Source of the DNA: an uncultured Asticcacaulis sp.
Lineage (GTDB): Bacteria; Pseudomonadota; Alphaproteobacteria; Caulobacterales; Caulobacteraceae
DNA: 38,122 nucleotides
Assembly (NCBI GenBank): GCA_936940865.1
Contig: CAKZJB010000160.1
Coordinates: 1-38,122, forward strand
Direction: 5' to 3'
Each line of letters starts with the position of its first letter. Position 1 is the first letter of the stretch. Below are positions 22,035-31,585 of this stretch, one piece after another. A program made the translations under genes and the position numbers. A model generated the notes under the pieces. That model did not search any database and was not told where the DNA came from. It saw only the letters and a list, made by a program, of their open reading frames with translations.

Positions 22035-24215
22035 TTATTGGGGCACCGCCTGCCCTATGCCCCAGGTCCCGGGCTTTTGGCCCATGATAAGTTCAAGCCT
22101 GCCGCCATTAACGATATCCGACTGATGCAGGAAGGCGGCCGTCAGCGGTTTGCCATTCAGCGTCGCCTTCTGGATATAGATGGCGTCCGGCCCGGCGTTC
22201 TTCGCCACGATCTCGAATGACTTCCCGTTTTCGAGGTGAATCACGGTCAGGGGCTGTCTCGGCCCATGCAGATAATAGAGATCACTTCCGAGTTTCGGGA
22301 AAAATCCGATACGGTTGAAGACGTAGTGCGAACTCATGGCGCCGTTGTCCTCGTCGCCCGGATAGGCGTCGGCGGTGAACTTCCTGAAGATGGCGTCGGC
22401 CCAGAAGGCCGACAGGTCGGGCCGGCCGATAGTGTGGAACAGCCACGGCGTCGAGAAAGACGGTTCGTTGGTGATGTCTATCAGGCCTGACGACAGGGCA
22501 TGCTGCAACCGGTCGCGGAACATGTCCGGCCCGCCCATGGCGGCGATCATGCCGGGAATGTCGTGCAGCATGTCGTACGAATAGACCCAGGCCGTGCCTT
22601 CGTAAAAGCCGACATTGTTGTAGGTCTTGCCGTCCCAGCCGGTCTTGGGGTCGAGGTCCTGGAAACGCCCGTCGGCATATTTCGGGATGACGAAGCCCTT
22701 GAACCCGTCGCTGACGGCATCCTTGTTCCACACCTTCTTCCAGTTTTCGGACCGCTTCATCAGGACGGCGGCCTCGTCGGCGTGCCCGGCCTTTTCGGCG
22801 ACCTTGGCCCCGAAATAGTCGTTGAGCGCGAAGCCCACGGTCGACGACCCCGATTTGGCGCGCTGGTTGTTCGATTCGGGGCTTAAGTCCCCCACCGCGA
22901 AATAGCCGTCGATCAGGTAGCGCGGCCGGCGGCGCTCGAAGGCATTGAAGTGGGTGACGCGGTACGCCTGGCTCCAGTCGATACCATCTACGCCGCGGAC
23001 CAGGCCTTCGCCGATGATGTTGTCGACCTCGTCGCCGCCCTGGCCGACATGGTAGTTGCGCCCGCCGATAAAGGCGGTGTCGGCATAGCCGAATTTATCG
23101 AAGGTATGAACGATCGAGGCGACATTGGCCGCGTATTCCTTCGGCGCGATCAGCGACAGCAGGGGGAATTCGGTGCGATAGGTGTCCCACAGCGTATAGT
23201 AGTCGTCCCAGTAGGGCGCGTGGAGTTCTGAATCCGCCTGGTCGAGCGTGCGCTCGCGCGGCTGGATCGCCGTGTGATAGAGCGCGGTATAGAAACGTCT
23301 CAGGTCGGCGTCCGGCACGCCCGAAATTTCGATGCGCGACAACTCGCTGTTCCATTGGGCCCGCGCATTGGCGCGGACCGCGTCGAAGTCCCAGCCGGGA
23401 ATGTCGTGGTCGAGCAGGAATTGCGCCCGTTCCGCCGAGGTCAGCGACACGGCGACCTTCATCAGCACGGGCTGTTTGGCGGCGAACGCCCACCAGGCGC
23501 CAAGGCGCTCGTCGGGGCCGCTTGTGCCGTGCGTCGCCCCTGCCTGTTTGTCGGCGCCCTTGAACACGCCCCAGGCCACAGGCTTGACGTTGAGCTCGGC
23601 GACGAACCAGATGTCGAAGGCCTGAGGGTTCCAGTAGTCCTTGGCCTTGACGCGGCCTGTCAGCCGGCCGGTCGCCGGATCGAGCGTCACCTCGGCATTG
23701 TCGCTGGCCATCACGCCCAGGATTTTACGCGTAATGTCGAAGACGATGTCGGACTGGCCGCTTTCCGGGAAGCTGAAGCGGTACATGGCGGCGTAATGGG
23801 CGGGCGTGACCTCGGCCTTGATATTGTAGCGGCTGAGCGTCACGGCATAGAGATCGGCCGCCGCGTTTTCGCCCGCCTTGGGCGACGTATGCTTCGTCTC
23901 GTCGAACTCGGGATCGCCGACCTGCGGTGAGACGAGAAACGTCCCGTAGGTGGTGATGCCGCCCGACCCTTGCGTATGCAACTGGGCAAAGCCGCTGAGC
24001 TCGGCCTTCGGATCGTAACCGGCATTGGAACCGGTCAGGGTCTCGGGGCTGGGATGGATCGAGCCGTGCGGCAGGGCCGGTCCGGGCACCGTATCGCCCT
24101 GGTTGTCGTTGCCCACGCCGACCATGGGATCGACGTAGGTGTACAGCGGTTTCGGCGCGGCGGCGACAACCGGTGTCGCAACCAGGGCCAGGGCGACGAT
24201 AACGAATTTCATCAT
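22035..24215 (-). CDS. GH92 exo-alpha-mannosidase (copy B)
   Basis: 726-residue exported glycosidase. Signal peptide at residues 1-20 (MMKFVIVALALVATPVVAAA). GH92 hallmarks: YVDPMVGVGNDNQGDTVPGP at 27-46, DDYYTLWDTYRTEFPLLS at 337-354, FYEGTAW with the probable acid E539, and YPGDEDNGAMSSHYVF with D621 and D623, equivalents of the calcium/base aspartates. GH92 enzymes are calcium-dependent alpha-mannosidases, mostly exo-acting. The start ATG overlaps the stop of the other GH92 gene (ATGA), so it is coupled to it. It differs strongly from copy A, e.g. GGRNYHVGQGGDEVDNIIGE against GANGMTQGGSNGD, so the two probably act on different mannosides. Last gene of the ibpA operon. Linkage is unknown. 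Confidence 0.93.
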   Translation of the reverse strand: MMKFVIVALALVATPVVAAAPKPLYTYVDPMVGVGNDNQGDTVPGPALPHGSIHPSPETLTGSNAGYDPKAELSGFAQLHTQGSGGITTYGTFLVSPQVGDPEFDETKHTSPKAGENAAADLYAVTLSRYNIKAEVTPAHYAAMYRFSFPESGQSDIVFDITRKILGVMASDNAEVTLDPATGRLTGRVKAKDYWNPQAFDIWFVAELNVKPVAWGVFKGADKQAGATHGTSGPDERLGAWWAFAAKQPVLMKVAVSLTSAERAQFLLDHDIPGWDFDAVRANARAQWNSELSRIEISGVPDADLRRFYTALYHTAIQPRERTLDQADSELHAPYWDDYYTLWDTYRTEFPLLSLIAPKEYAANVASIVHTFDKFGYADTAFIGGRNYHVGQGGDEVDNIIGEGLVRGVDGIDWSQAYRVTHFNAFERRRPRYLIDGYFAVGDLSPESNNQRAKSGSSTVGFALNDYFGAKVAEKAGHADEAAVLMKRSENWKKVWNKDAVSDGFKGFVIPKYADGRFQDLDPKTGWDGKTYNNVGFYEGTAWVYSYDMLHDIPGMIAAMGGPDMFRDRLQHALSSGLIDITNEPSFSTPWLFHTIGRPDLSAFWADAIFRKFTADAYPGDEDNGAMSSHYVFNRIGFFPKLGSDLYYLHGPRQPLTVIHLENGKSFEIVAKNAGPDAIYIQKATLNGKPLTAAFLHQSDIVNGGRLELIMGQKPGTWGIGQAVPQ

Positions 24216-26449
24216 TGGCCTCCGCTGGCCCATTTGGAGGGCTTGTCGCCCATATCGAGTTCGAGGACGCCACCGGCCATCAGTTCGGCATGGCTGAGCG
24301 TGGCGCGGTCGATCGGCTTGCCGTTCAGCCGCGCGGCCTGAACATAGAGGTTGGTGGCGGACGTCTTCGGCGCCGAAACGGTGAAGGTCTTGCCGCCTTC
24401 CAGGTGGATGACGCTGCGCGCGAAGACCGGCGAACCGATATAGTAGAGCGGCTTGCCGGCCAGCGGATACAGCCCCATCGAAGACCAGACGTACCAGGAC
24501 GACATGGCGCCGGCATCGTCGTTACCGGGCAGCCCCGCGCGCCCGGTGCCGTACTGGGTGGCGAGGAGATGGCGCACACGCTCGGCCGTGCGGTCTGGGC
24601 GGCCCGCGTCGATATACATCCACGGCGCCAGGATATCGGGTTCGTTGCCCTGGTTGTAGTGGCCTGCGTCGAACAGGCGGTCGAGCCAGGCGACGAAGGC
24701 GTCGCGCCCGCCGACCTTTTTGACCAGGCCCGGCACGTCCTGCGGCACATAGGTCGAATATTGCAGCGAATTGCCCTCATAGAAGGGCGCTTCCCACCAC
24801 GGCGTCGTCTTGTCGGGATAGTCGTAGGCGCAGCTGAAGTTCTCGAGGCCGCGGCCGTCCGGATAGCGCGGGCGGATGCAGCCGAGACCGTCGTCCCACA
24901 GCTTCTCCCAGCCCCTGGAACGCTGGCGATAGGTCTCGGCCACCGCCTTGTCGCCCATATGGTCGGCGACTTCGGAAATGGCGAAATCGTCATAGGTATA
25001 TTCGAGCGTGCGCGACGCAGAGCGCGCCTGGGTCAGCGGCACGTAGCCGAGGGTTAGATAGTCCTTGAGGACGCGGCCCTGCAGCAGCGGCTGGTCGGAC
25101 TCGACCTCACCGTCCTTGCGGATCGCCTCATAGGCCGTGCGGACGTCGAAGCCGCCGAGGTTTTTCACCACGGCATCGGCCACCAGGACGTCGCCGTTCG
25201 ACCCGCCCTGCGTCATGCCGTTGGCCCCGGCGATGCGCGCATCCGGCAGCCACCCGGTATGTCTATAGGTATCGACCAGGGACCGGACCATGCCGCGCTG
25301 GGCGTCCGGCTGGATCACCGTCAGCAGCGGATGCAGCGTCCGGAAGGTGTCCCACAGGGTATAGAAGTCCTCGTAGTGGGGTTCGCTGGACTGCCACCAC
25401 ACGTTCTCGCCCGTCAGGTCGTGCGGCATGGTGTGGCTGCGATAGAGCGCGGTGTAGAAGATACGGCGCTGGTCGTCGCTGCCGCCCGACACTTCGATCT
25501 GGCCCAGCGCCTTGCGCCACTGCACTTCGGCTTTTGCCTTCTGCGCATCGAAATCCCAGCCCGGCATTTCGGCTTCGAGATTGGCGCGGGCCTTGTCGGC
25601 GCTGATGAAGGAAACGCCGAGCTTGAGCTCGACGACCGGGTTTTGCGTGATATCGAAGCTGGCCCATGCGCCCAGCCGGTTCGAAAACTCCTGCCGGGTG
25701 TCGTAATCGACCATCAACGCCGCCTTGTCGGCCTGGGTCTTGGCCTGGGGCTCGCCGTCGAGTCCGCCCTTCCCCGCCTGTTGCACCAGCCTGCCCTGCG
25801 ACGCCTTCCATGCGCCGAAGGTGGCGGCGGGCCGATCCAGCACGGCGTAGAAGTAGAGCTTGTACGGCGCGGGATTCCAGCCGCCTTCGAAGCTGGCCCA
25901 GCCGGAGATGGTGTGGTCGTCGATGACGTCGACGTGGGCGCCGGTAGCGCGCTGGCCTTCGCCGCGCAACGTAATGATCGATGTCGCATCAAGGATCAGG
26001 TTGCCGGGCTGCGCGCCTTTGGGGAAGGTCACGCGCATCAGGCCGGTCAGGCGCGATGCGGTCAGTTCCGAACGGATGCCGTTCAGCGTCACGGCGTAGT
26101 AACCCGGCGAAGCGGTTTCGTCCGACTTCGGGAAGGCGAGATTGTGCACGCCCAGGACGCCAAGCGTCGGCGTGACCTTGAAGTTGCCGTACTTGCTCTT
26201 GCCACCCGTGCCGGTGACGTGGGTGAAGCTGAAGCCGGTAATGGCGCTTGCCGAGTCGTAGCCGTTGGTCTCGCCATTGGCCGTGTCGGGGCTGAGCGAC
26301 ACGAAACCGAAGGGCACGCCCGCGCCCGGAACCGTATTGCCGCCGCCGTCGGCGCCGACGAACGGATCGGCCAGTTTCAGCGGGTCGATCTGGGCTGTTG
26401 CCGTGAGGGGCAAGGAGACCAGACAGAAAACGAGCGCGAGCGCCTTCAT
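24212..26449 (-). CDS. GH92 exo-alpha-mannosidase (copy A)
   Basis: 745 residues from the ATG at 26449, chosen because a clear signal peptide begins there (MKALALVFCLVSLPLTATAQ); codons upstream in this frame lie in iatP. Family motifs: LADPFVGADGGGNTVPGAGV at 27-46, YEDFYTLWDTFRTLHPLLT at 359-377, APFYEGNSLQYS with probable acid E558, and GLPGNDDAGAMSSWYV with the aspartate pair D644/D645. It starts 2 bases after the iatP stop and overlaps copy B by four bases. Direct coupling to an inositol transporter is unusual and suggests mannose linked to inositol as the substrate (inference). GH92 includes alpha-1,2, -1,3, -1,4 and -1,6 specificities, and I cannot assign one. Confidence 0.94.
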   Translation of the reverse strand: MKALALVFCLVSLPLTATAQIDPLKLADPFVGADGGGNTVPGAGVPFGFVSLSPDTANGETNGYDSASAITGFSFTHVTGTGGKSKYGNFKVTPTLGVLGVHNLAFPKSDETASPGYYAVTLNGIRSELTASRLTGLMRVTFPKGAQPGNLILDATSIITLRGEGQRATGAHVDVIDDHTISGWASFEGGWNPAPYKLYFYAVLDRPAATFGAWKASQGRLVQQAGKGGLDGEPQAKTQADKAALMVDYDTRQEFSNRLGAWASFDITQNPVVELKLGVSFISADKARANLEAEMPGWDFDAQKAKAEVQWRKALGQIEVSGGSDDQRRIFYTALYRSHTMPHDLTGENVWWQSSEPHYEDFYTLWDTFRTLHPLLTVIQPDAQRGMVRSLVDTYRHTGWLPDARIAGANGMTQGGSNGDVLVADAVVKNLGGFDVRTAYEAIRKDGEVESDQPLLQGRVLKDYLTLGYVPLTQARSASRTLEYTYDDFAISEVADHMGDKAVAETYRQRSRGWEKLWDDGLGCIRPRYPDGRGLENFSCAYDYPDKTTPWWEAPFYEGNSLQYSTYVPQDVPGLVKKVGGRDAFVAWLDRLFDAGHYNQGNEPDILAPWMYIDAGRPDRTAERVRHLLATQYGTGRAGLPGNDDAGAMSSWYVWSSMGLYPLAGKPLYYIGSPVFARSVIHLEGGKTFTVSAPKTSATNLYVQAARLNGKPIDRATLSHAELMAGGVLELDMGDKPSKWASGGQ

Positions 26450-26451
26450 GT

Positions 26452-27432
26452 TCAGACCTTTCCGCGATGCGACTTGGTGTAGGAATCGAAGGCGACGGCG
26501 GCGACGATGATCAGGCCGATCACCACCTGCTGGAAGTAGGACGAGACGTGCATGATGACGAGGCCGTTCGACAGCACGCCGATCAGCAGCGCGCCGATCA
26601 GCGTGCCGCGGATGCTGCCCGACCCGCCGGCCAGGCTGGCTCCGCCGATAACGACCGAGGCGATGACGCGCAGTTCGTAATTCCCCCCGGCGACCGCCTC
26701 GGACGAGCCGAGACGCGCCGACAGGAGGAAGCCGGAGAGCCCGGCCAGGAAACCGACGATGGCGTAGACGCTGACGATGACGGCCCTGACATCGATACCC
26801 GACAGTCGCGCCGCCTCGGCATTGCCGCCGACGGCGTAGACCTGGCGGCCGTAACGGGTGTGGCGCAGCGTGACATGGCCGATCAGGGCCACGACGGCGA
26901 AGATGACGACCGGCACCGGCACCCCCATGATCGCCCCTGTCCCCCACCAGCGATAGCCGTCGTCGAAACCGGCGATCGGCCCGCCGTCATTGAGGATCAG
27001 CGTCGCCCCCCGCCACACGGTCATGCCGCCAAGCGTCACGATAAAGGCGGGAACGTTTAGGAGTGTAATCGCCTTGCCGTGCAGGAAGCCCGCCCCCAGT
27101 CCAATCGCCGAGGCGACGCTCAAGGCCACCAGCCACTGCGGCACGCCGGGCGCCAGGTGCTGTACGGTCCAGGCGGCGGCGATCGAGGCGAAGGCCAGCA
27201 GCGAACCCACCGCCAGGTCGACGCCGGCGGTCAGGATGACGAAGGTCATGCCGACGGCGATGACGCCGTAAATCGACACTTCGGTCAGGATGTTGGTGGC
27301 ATTGCGCAACGACAGAAAGCGCGGGTTCTGCGAGGCGAAGACGGCGACCAGCAGCAGCAGGAACAGGGTGGTGCCCCAGGTGCGCAAAAAGCCCACCGTA
27401 TCGAAGGGCCGCTTTTCGGAAATGGCGTTCAT
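26452..27432 (-). CDS. iatP: Inositol ABC transporter permease
   Basis: 326-residue inner-membrane permease of the ribose/xylose/inositol family (BPD_transp_2). Many hydrophobic helices; typical segments are VISVYAIVGFLAGLSGFLLS and YELRVIASVVIGGASLAGGS, then GSIRGTLIGALLIGVLSNGL. It follows iatA by 15 bases and precedes GH92 copy A by 2. Inositol as substrate is inferred from ibpA/iatA order, as in Caulobacter, and from the flanking iol genes. Confidence 0.92.
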   Translation of the reverse strand: MNAISEKRPFDTVGFLRTWGTTLFLLLLVAVFASQNPRFLSLRNATNILTEVSIYGVIAVGMTFVILTAGVDLAVGSLLAFASIAAAWTVQHLAPGVPQWLVALSVASAIGLGAGFLHGKAITLLNVPAFIVTLGGMTVWRGATLILNDGGPIAGFDDGYRWWGTGAIMGVPVPVVIFAVVALIGHVTLRHTRYGRQVYAVGGNAEAARLSGIDVRAVIVSVYAIVGFLAGLSGFLLSARLGSSEAVAGGNYELRVIASVVIGGASLAGGSGSIRGTLIGALLIGVLSNGLVIMHVSSYFQQVVIGLIIVAAVAFDSYTKSHRGKV

Positions 27433-27447
27433 ACTGTCCCTGTCATT

Positions 27448-28965
27448 CTATGCTGCAACCGAGCTGGTCATCAGCCCCATCAGGGTCTCTTCGTCGACCC
27501 CGTTGTTTTCAAGCACGCCGGTGACCCGGCCTTCGCGGAAGACGACGATGCGATCGCTGACCGCCATGACCTCCGGCAATTCCGACGAAATGACGATGAC
27601 GGCGACGCCCGTGGCGGCCAGGTCGAACAGGACCTGGTGGACGTCGGCCTTGGCGCCGACATCGATGCCGCGCGTCGGCTCGTCGACGATCAAAACCTTG
27701 GGCGACAGCGCCATGCAGCGCGCCAGCAGCACCTTCTGCTGGTTGCCGCCCGACAGCGTTCCTATGGCGACGCCGTCATTGGCCATCTTGATGTTGAGTT
27801 TCCGGCGATAGTCCTCGACCAGGCGTTTTTCCGCGCCTTCGTCGACAAAGACCCCCCAGCGCGACAGGCGCCTGAGGCTCGGCAGGCTTAGGTTATGACG
27901 GATAGAATGGCCGAGGAAGCAGCCCTGCTGCTTGCGATCCTCGGGAACCAGCGCGATGCCGGCCGCCAGGGCATCGCACGGCGACGTCACCTTCAGGGCC
28001 TTCCCGTCAAGCCATATGGTCCCGCTGTCCTTGCCCTCGGCGCCGAAAACGATGCGCGCCAGTTCGGTGCGCCCGGCGCCCACCAATCCGGCCAGGCCGA
28101 CGATTTCGCCTGAGCGCACTTCGAAACCGATATCGGTCAGGGTCGTCCCGCGCGCCTCGTTGCTGCCGCGCTTGCGGCCTATGCCTTCGAGTTTGAGCAC
28201 GACCTCACCGGCAGCCTTGTGCGACGGGCGCTTCAGGAACTCGACGTCGCGCCCGACCATCAGCCGCACCATGCCGTCGATTTCGATATCGGCGACGCGG
28301 CCGCTGGCGACGAACCTGCCGTCGCGCAGGACGGTGTAGCCATCGCACACGGCCTTCACTTCACGCAGCCGGTGCGTCACGTAGATGACCGCGACGTTTC
28401 TGTCTTTCAGCGTCCGGATGATGCGGTGGAGGATATCGACCTCGCGGTTGCTGAGCGCCGCGGTCGGTTCGTCCATGATGATCAGCCTGGCGTTCAACGT
28501 CATGGCGCGCGCGATTTCGACCATCTGCTGTTCGGCGACGCTGAGGCGGCGGACCTCGGTGTCCGGGTCGAGATCGAGGCCAAGGCTGTCCAGCACGGCG
28601 CGGGCGTCGCGGCGCAGACGCGCCCAGTCGATCAGGCCCAGGCGCAGCGGTTCGCGGCCGAGATACATGTTTTCGGCCACCGTCAGGAACGGCTGGAGGT
28701 TGAACTCCTGGTAGATGGTGACGATGCCGGCGTCCTGGCGGCGTACCGGCGTGTCGCGCGCATCGAGTTCGGCGCCGGCAAAAGACAGGCGCCCGGAATC
28801 GCACGGTTGCGCGCCCGACAGGATCTTCAGCAGGGTCGATTTGCCCGCGCCGTTTTCGCCCAACAGGGCGTGCACCTCCCCGGCCTCGACCGAGAGCCTG
28901 GCTCCGTCGAGCGCGATGACGCCGGGAAAGCGCTTGGTGATGTCGGCAATATCCAGCAACGCCAT
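27448..28965 (-). CDS. iatA: Inositol ABC transporter ATP-binding protein
   Basis: 505 residues with two nucleotide-binding domains, as usual for sugar importers of this class. The first has Walker A GENGAGKSTLLK, signature LSVAEQQMVEIARA and Walker B LIIMDEPTAALSNRE. The second has a degenerate Walker A (GLVGAGRTELARIVFG), a good signature LSGGNQQKVLLARCMA and VLIVDEPTRGIDVGAKADV. The degenerate second site is normal for the family. AAGAGG precedes its ATG; it starts 14 bases after ibpA. Confidence 0.94.
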   Translation of the reverse strand: MALLDIADITKRFPGVIALDGARLSVEAGEVHALLGENGAGKSTLLKILSGAQPCDSGRLSFAGAELDARDTPVRRQDAGIVTIYQEFNLQPFLTVAENMYLGREPLRLGLIDWARLRRDARAVLDSLGLDLDPDTEVRRLSVAEQQMVEIARAMTLNARLIIMDEPTAALSNREVDILHRIIRTLKDRNVAVIYVTHRLREVKAVCDGYTVLRDGRFVASGRVADIEIDGMVRLMVGRDVEFLKRPSHKAAGEVVLKLEGIGRKRGSNEARGTTLTDIGFEVRSGEIVGLAGLVGAGRTELARIVFGAEGKDSGTIWLDGKALKVTSPCDALAAGIALVPEDRKQQGCFLGHSIRHNLSLPSLRRLSRWGVFVDEGAEKRLVEDYRRKLNIKMANDGVAIGTLSGGNQQKVLLARCMALSPKVLIVDEPTRGIDVGAKADVHQVLFDLAATGVAVIVISSELPEVMAVSDRIVVFREGRVTGVLENNGVDEETLMGLMTSSVAA

Positions 28966-28979
28966 GCGCCTGAAGCCTC

Positions 28980-29942
28980 TTATTTGACTTCGGAAATCCG
29001 TGAAGCCTGGTTGAGGTTGTCTTTGGTGATCAGTACGGGAGTCAGGCTTTGCGAGGCGATCGCCTTCTTGTCGCGCAGGGCGCCGACGACCTGGCGCAGC
29101 GCCGTGCGGATCTGTTCGCCCGGATTCTGCTCGACGGTCGCGGCCATATCGCCGGCCTTGATGCGGGCCAGGGCTTCCGGGATGGCGTCGAAGCCGAGGA
29201 CACGAATCTGCTGCGGCGTGAAGCCCGCTCCATGGATGGCTTCGAGCGCGCCCATGGCCATGTCGTCATTGAGGCACAGGATGGCGTCCGGGTGCTGCCC
29301 GCCCATCGAGGTCAGGATGTTCTGCGTCACGGTCAGCGCCTGGTCGCGCTTGGAATTGGCCGTCTGCTCGGCGACGATGAAATAGGATGCGCCGCCCGCG
29401 GCGAAGCCTTCGTGCACGCCCTTGACACGCTCGATCGACGACGAGCTGCCGGGATCGTTGGTAATGACAACGATCTTCGCGCCCTTGGGGAAGGTCTTGA
29501 CCACCCACTCGGCCATGGCGCGGCCGCCGGCGACATTGTCGGCGCCGAAATGCGGCACGGGATGCTTGGCGTTTTCGATATGGCGGTCGACCGAGACCAC
29601 GATGACACCGTCATCGGCCAGCTTGTCGGTTTCGGAAGCCAGCGCCTTGGAGTCGGTCGGCGCGATGATGACCGCGCCCACGCCCTGGACGCCGGCGGCA
29701 TCGAGGTCGGAGACCTGCTTCGATGAATTGTTCTGGCCGTCCAGCACCTGGACTTTCACGCCCAGCTTCTGCGCCTCGTCTTCCAGGTCGCGGCGCATGG
29801 CGACGAAGAAGGGCTGGGACAGGTCGCTGAAACTGACGACGATGTCCTGCGACCCGGTATTTCCACCCTTCGAACAGCCGGCCAGGGCCGCCAGCCCGAA
29901 GGCGGCGCCGGTGGCGAGAAGCGCTCGGCGATTAAGCGACAT
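28980..29942 (-). CDS. ibpA: Inositol-binding periplasmic (lipo)protein
   Basis: 320-residue substrate-binding protein of the ribose/galactose type (peripla_BP_4). It begins MSLNRRALLATGAAFGLAAL and has a lipobox ending at Cys23 (LAGC), so it may be a membrane-anchored lipoprotein. Core motifs: VSFSDLSQPFFVAM, VGAVIIAPTDSKALASE, VVSVDRHIE, ILCLNDDMAMGALEAI, VLGFDAIPEAL and GDMAATVEQNPGEQ. The start at 29942 follows GGAGGAAATC; the in-frame ATG at 29954 overlaps that ribosome site. First gene of ibpA-iatA-iatP-GH92-GH92. The Caulobacter homologue binds myo-inositol; identity here rests on family resemblance and the iol context. Confidence 0.9.
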   Translation of the reverse strand: MSLNRRALLATGAAFGLAALAGCSKGGNTGSQDIVVSFSDLSQPFFVAMRRDLEDEAQKLGVKVQVLDGQNNSSKQVSDLDAAGVQGVGAVIIAPTDSKALASETDKLADDGVIVVSVDRHIENAKHPVPHFGADNVAGGRAMAEWVVKTFPKGAKIVVITNDPGSSSSIERVKGVHEGFAAGGASYFIVAEQTANSKRDQALTVTQNILTSMGGQHPDAILCLNDDMAMGALEAIHGAGFTPQQIRVLGFDAIPEALARIKAGDMAATVEQNPGEQIRTALRQVVGALRDKKAIASQSLTPVLITKDNLNQASRISEVK

Positions 29943-29998
29943 GATTTCCTCCATCGATGAGGCGTCACGCGCCTCGATGATCCTGTTTTTTGATATTT

Positions 29999-30028
29999 GT
30001 TATACTTAGAATATTTTTTACCGGTCAA
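29999..30028 (-). promoter_or_regulatory. Promoter of the ibpA-iatAP-GH92 operon
   Basis: Minus strand TTGACC (30028-30023), 18 bases, TATAAC (30004-29999). The spacer contains GGTAAAAAATATTCT, which resembles the IolR palindrome with an extra base, so IolR control is possible but not shown. It lies 56 bases upstream of the start codon. Confidence 0.6.
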
Positions 30029-30064
30029 CGCCGGGCCGCACAGATTTCTATACGAGAACCGCTC

Positions 30065-31573
30065 CTAATTCATCGTCGGAATAACGAAGCTCTGATCGGG
30101 GGCTACAGCACCACCCGCCACGCTTGCCGGCCAGCGCTGGGTGACCGTCTTGACCTTGGTGTAGAAGCGCACGCCGTCCGTGCCGTACTGGTTGAGGTCG
30201 CCGAAGCCCGAGCGCTTCCAGCCGCCGAAGCTGTGATAGGCGACGGGCACGGGAATGGGCACATTTATACCGACCATGCCGACGTCGACCCGGTCGGCGA
30301 ACTGCCGCGCATAGTCGCCGTTGCGCGTGAAGATCGCGACGCCGTTGCCGTAAGCGTGGCGACTGGGCAGGTCGAGCGCCGCCTCGAAACTGTCGGCGCG
30401 GACCATTTGCAGTACGGGCCCGAAGATTTCGTCCTGGTAGGACTTCATGTCGGGCGTCACGCGGTCGAACAGGGTCGGCCCCAGGAAATAGCCGCTCTCG
30501 TGGCCTTGCAAGGCAAAGCCGCGGCCGTCGCGCACCAGTTCGGCGCCCTCGTCGACGCCCATCTGGATATAGGATTCGATGCGCGCCTTGTGCGCCGCGG
30601 ACACAACAGGGCCGTACTGGGCTTCGGCATCGGTCGAGATGCCGACACGCAAACCGTCGATAGAGGCCAGAAGGCGGTCGCGCAGGGCGTCGGCCGTCTT
30701 GTCACCAACCGGCACGACGACCGGCAGCGCCATGCAGCGCTCGCCGGCCGAGCCATAGGCCGCCCCCATGATGTCGTTGACGGCCTGGTCGAGATCGGCG
30801 TCGGGCAGGACGATGCCATGGTTCTTGGCGCCGCCCATGCACTGCATGCGCTTGCCGTTTTGCGCGCCTTTGGCGTAGACGTACTGCGCAATATCGGACG
30901 AACCGACGAAGCTGACCGCGCGGATCGCCGGGTGGTCCAGAATGGCATCGACGACCGTCTTGTCGCCTTGGACGACATTGAGCACGCCCGCCGGCAGGCC
31001 CGCCTCGATCAGCAGTTCCGCCAGGCGCACTGGCACGGACGGATCGCGCTCCGATGGCTTCAGGATGAAGGCGTTGCCGCAGGCCAGCGCCGGGGCGAAC
31101 ATCCACATGGGGATCATGGCGGGAAAGTTGAACGGCGTGATGCCGGCGACGACGCCGAGCGGCTGGCGCATCGAATAGACATCGATGCCGGGACCGGCGC
31201 CCTGGGTGTATTCGCCCTTCAAGAGGTGCGGGATGCCGCAGGCGAATTCTACGACTTCCAGCCCGCGCTGGATATCGCCTTTCGCATCGGCGATGACCTT
31301 GCCGTGTTCCGATGACAGGAGATAGGCCAGCGAGTCCATATCGCGTTCGAGCAACCGCTTGAACTCGAACAGGACGCGGGCGCGGCGCTGCGGATTGGTC
31401 GCGGCCCAGCCGATCTGCGCGGCGGCCGCGTTGCACACGGCTTCGTCGACAAGCGCCGCATCGCCCAGTTCGACGATGGCCTGGACGGTCCCGGTATTGG
31501 GGTCGTAGACGTCCGATGTCCGCACCGTCTTGCTTAAGGGTTGCCCGCCGACAAAGTGGCCGATAGTTCGCAT
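30065..31573 (-). CDS. iolA: Methylmalonate/malonate-semialdehyde dehydrogenase (CoA-acylating)
   Basis: 502-residue aldehyde dehydrogenase that converts malonate semialdehyde to acetyl-CoA, the last step of inositol catabolism; the same family (MmsA) acts in valine breakdown. Seen: ITPFNFPAMIPMWMFAPALA with N149, LKPSERDPSVP with K172, KRMQCMGGAKNHGIVLPDAD, where the usual general-base Glu is absent as expected for this family, and catalytic C280 in GSAGERCMALPV. GAGG precedes the ATG. It is separated from ibpA by 122 bases with its own promoter and is divergent from GH115. The site in its promoter matches the IolR motif, favouring the inositol role over valine. Confidence 0.95.
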   Translation of the reverse strand: MRTIGHFVGGQPLSKTVRTSDVYDPNTGTVQAIVELGDAALVDEAVCNAAAAQIGWAATNPQRRARVLFEFKRLLERDMDSLAYLLSSEHGKVIADAKGDIQRGLEVVEFACGIPHLLKGEYTQGAGPGIDVYSMRQPLGVVAGITPFNFPAMIPMWMFAPALACGNAFILKPSERDPSVPVRLAELLIEAGLPAGVLNVVQGDKTVVDAILDHPAIRAVSFVGSSDIAQYVYAKGAQNGKRMQCMGGAKNHGIVLPDADLDQAVNDIMGAAYGSAGERCMALPVVVPVGDKTADALRDRLLASIDGLRVGISTDAEAQYGPVVSAAHKARIESYIQMGVDEGAELVRDGRGFALQGHESGYFLGPTLFDRVTPDMKSYQDEIFGPVLQMVRADSFEAALDLPSRHAYGNGVAIFTRNGDYARQFADRVDVGMVGINVPIPVPVAYHSFGGWKRSGFGDLNQYGTDGVRFYTKVKTVTQRWPASVAGGAVAPDQSFVIPTMN

Positions 31574-31585
31574 TCCATCCTCTTC

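Noticed and set aside
26450-26947. N-terminal extension of GH92 copy A by about 166 residues
   Set aside because: These codons overlap iatP in another frame and give Arg/Gly-rich sequence; a proper signal peptide begins at 26449.
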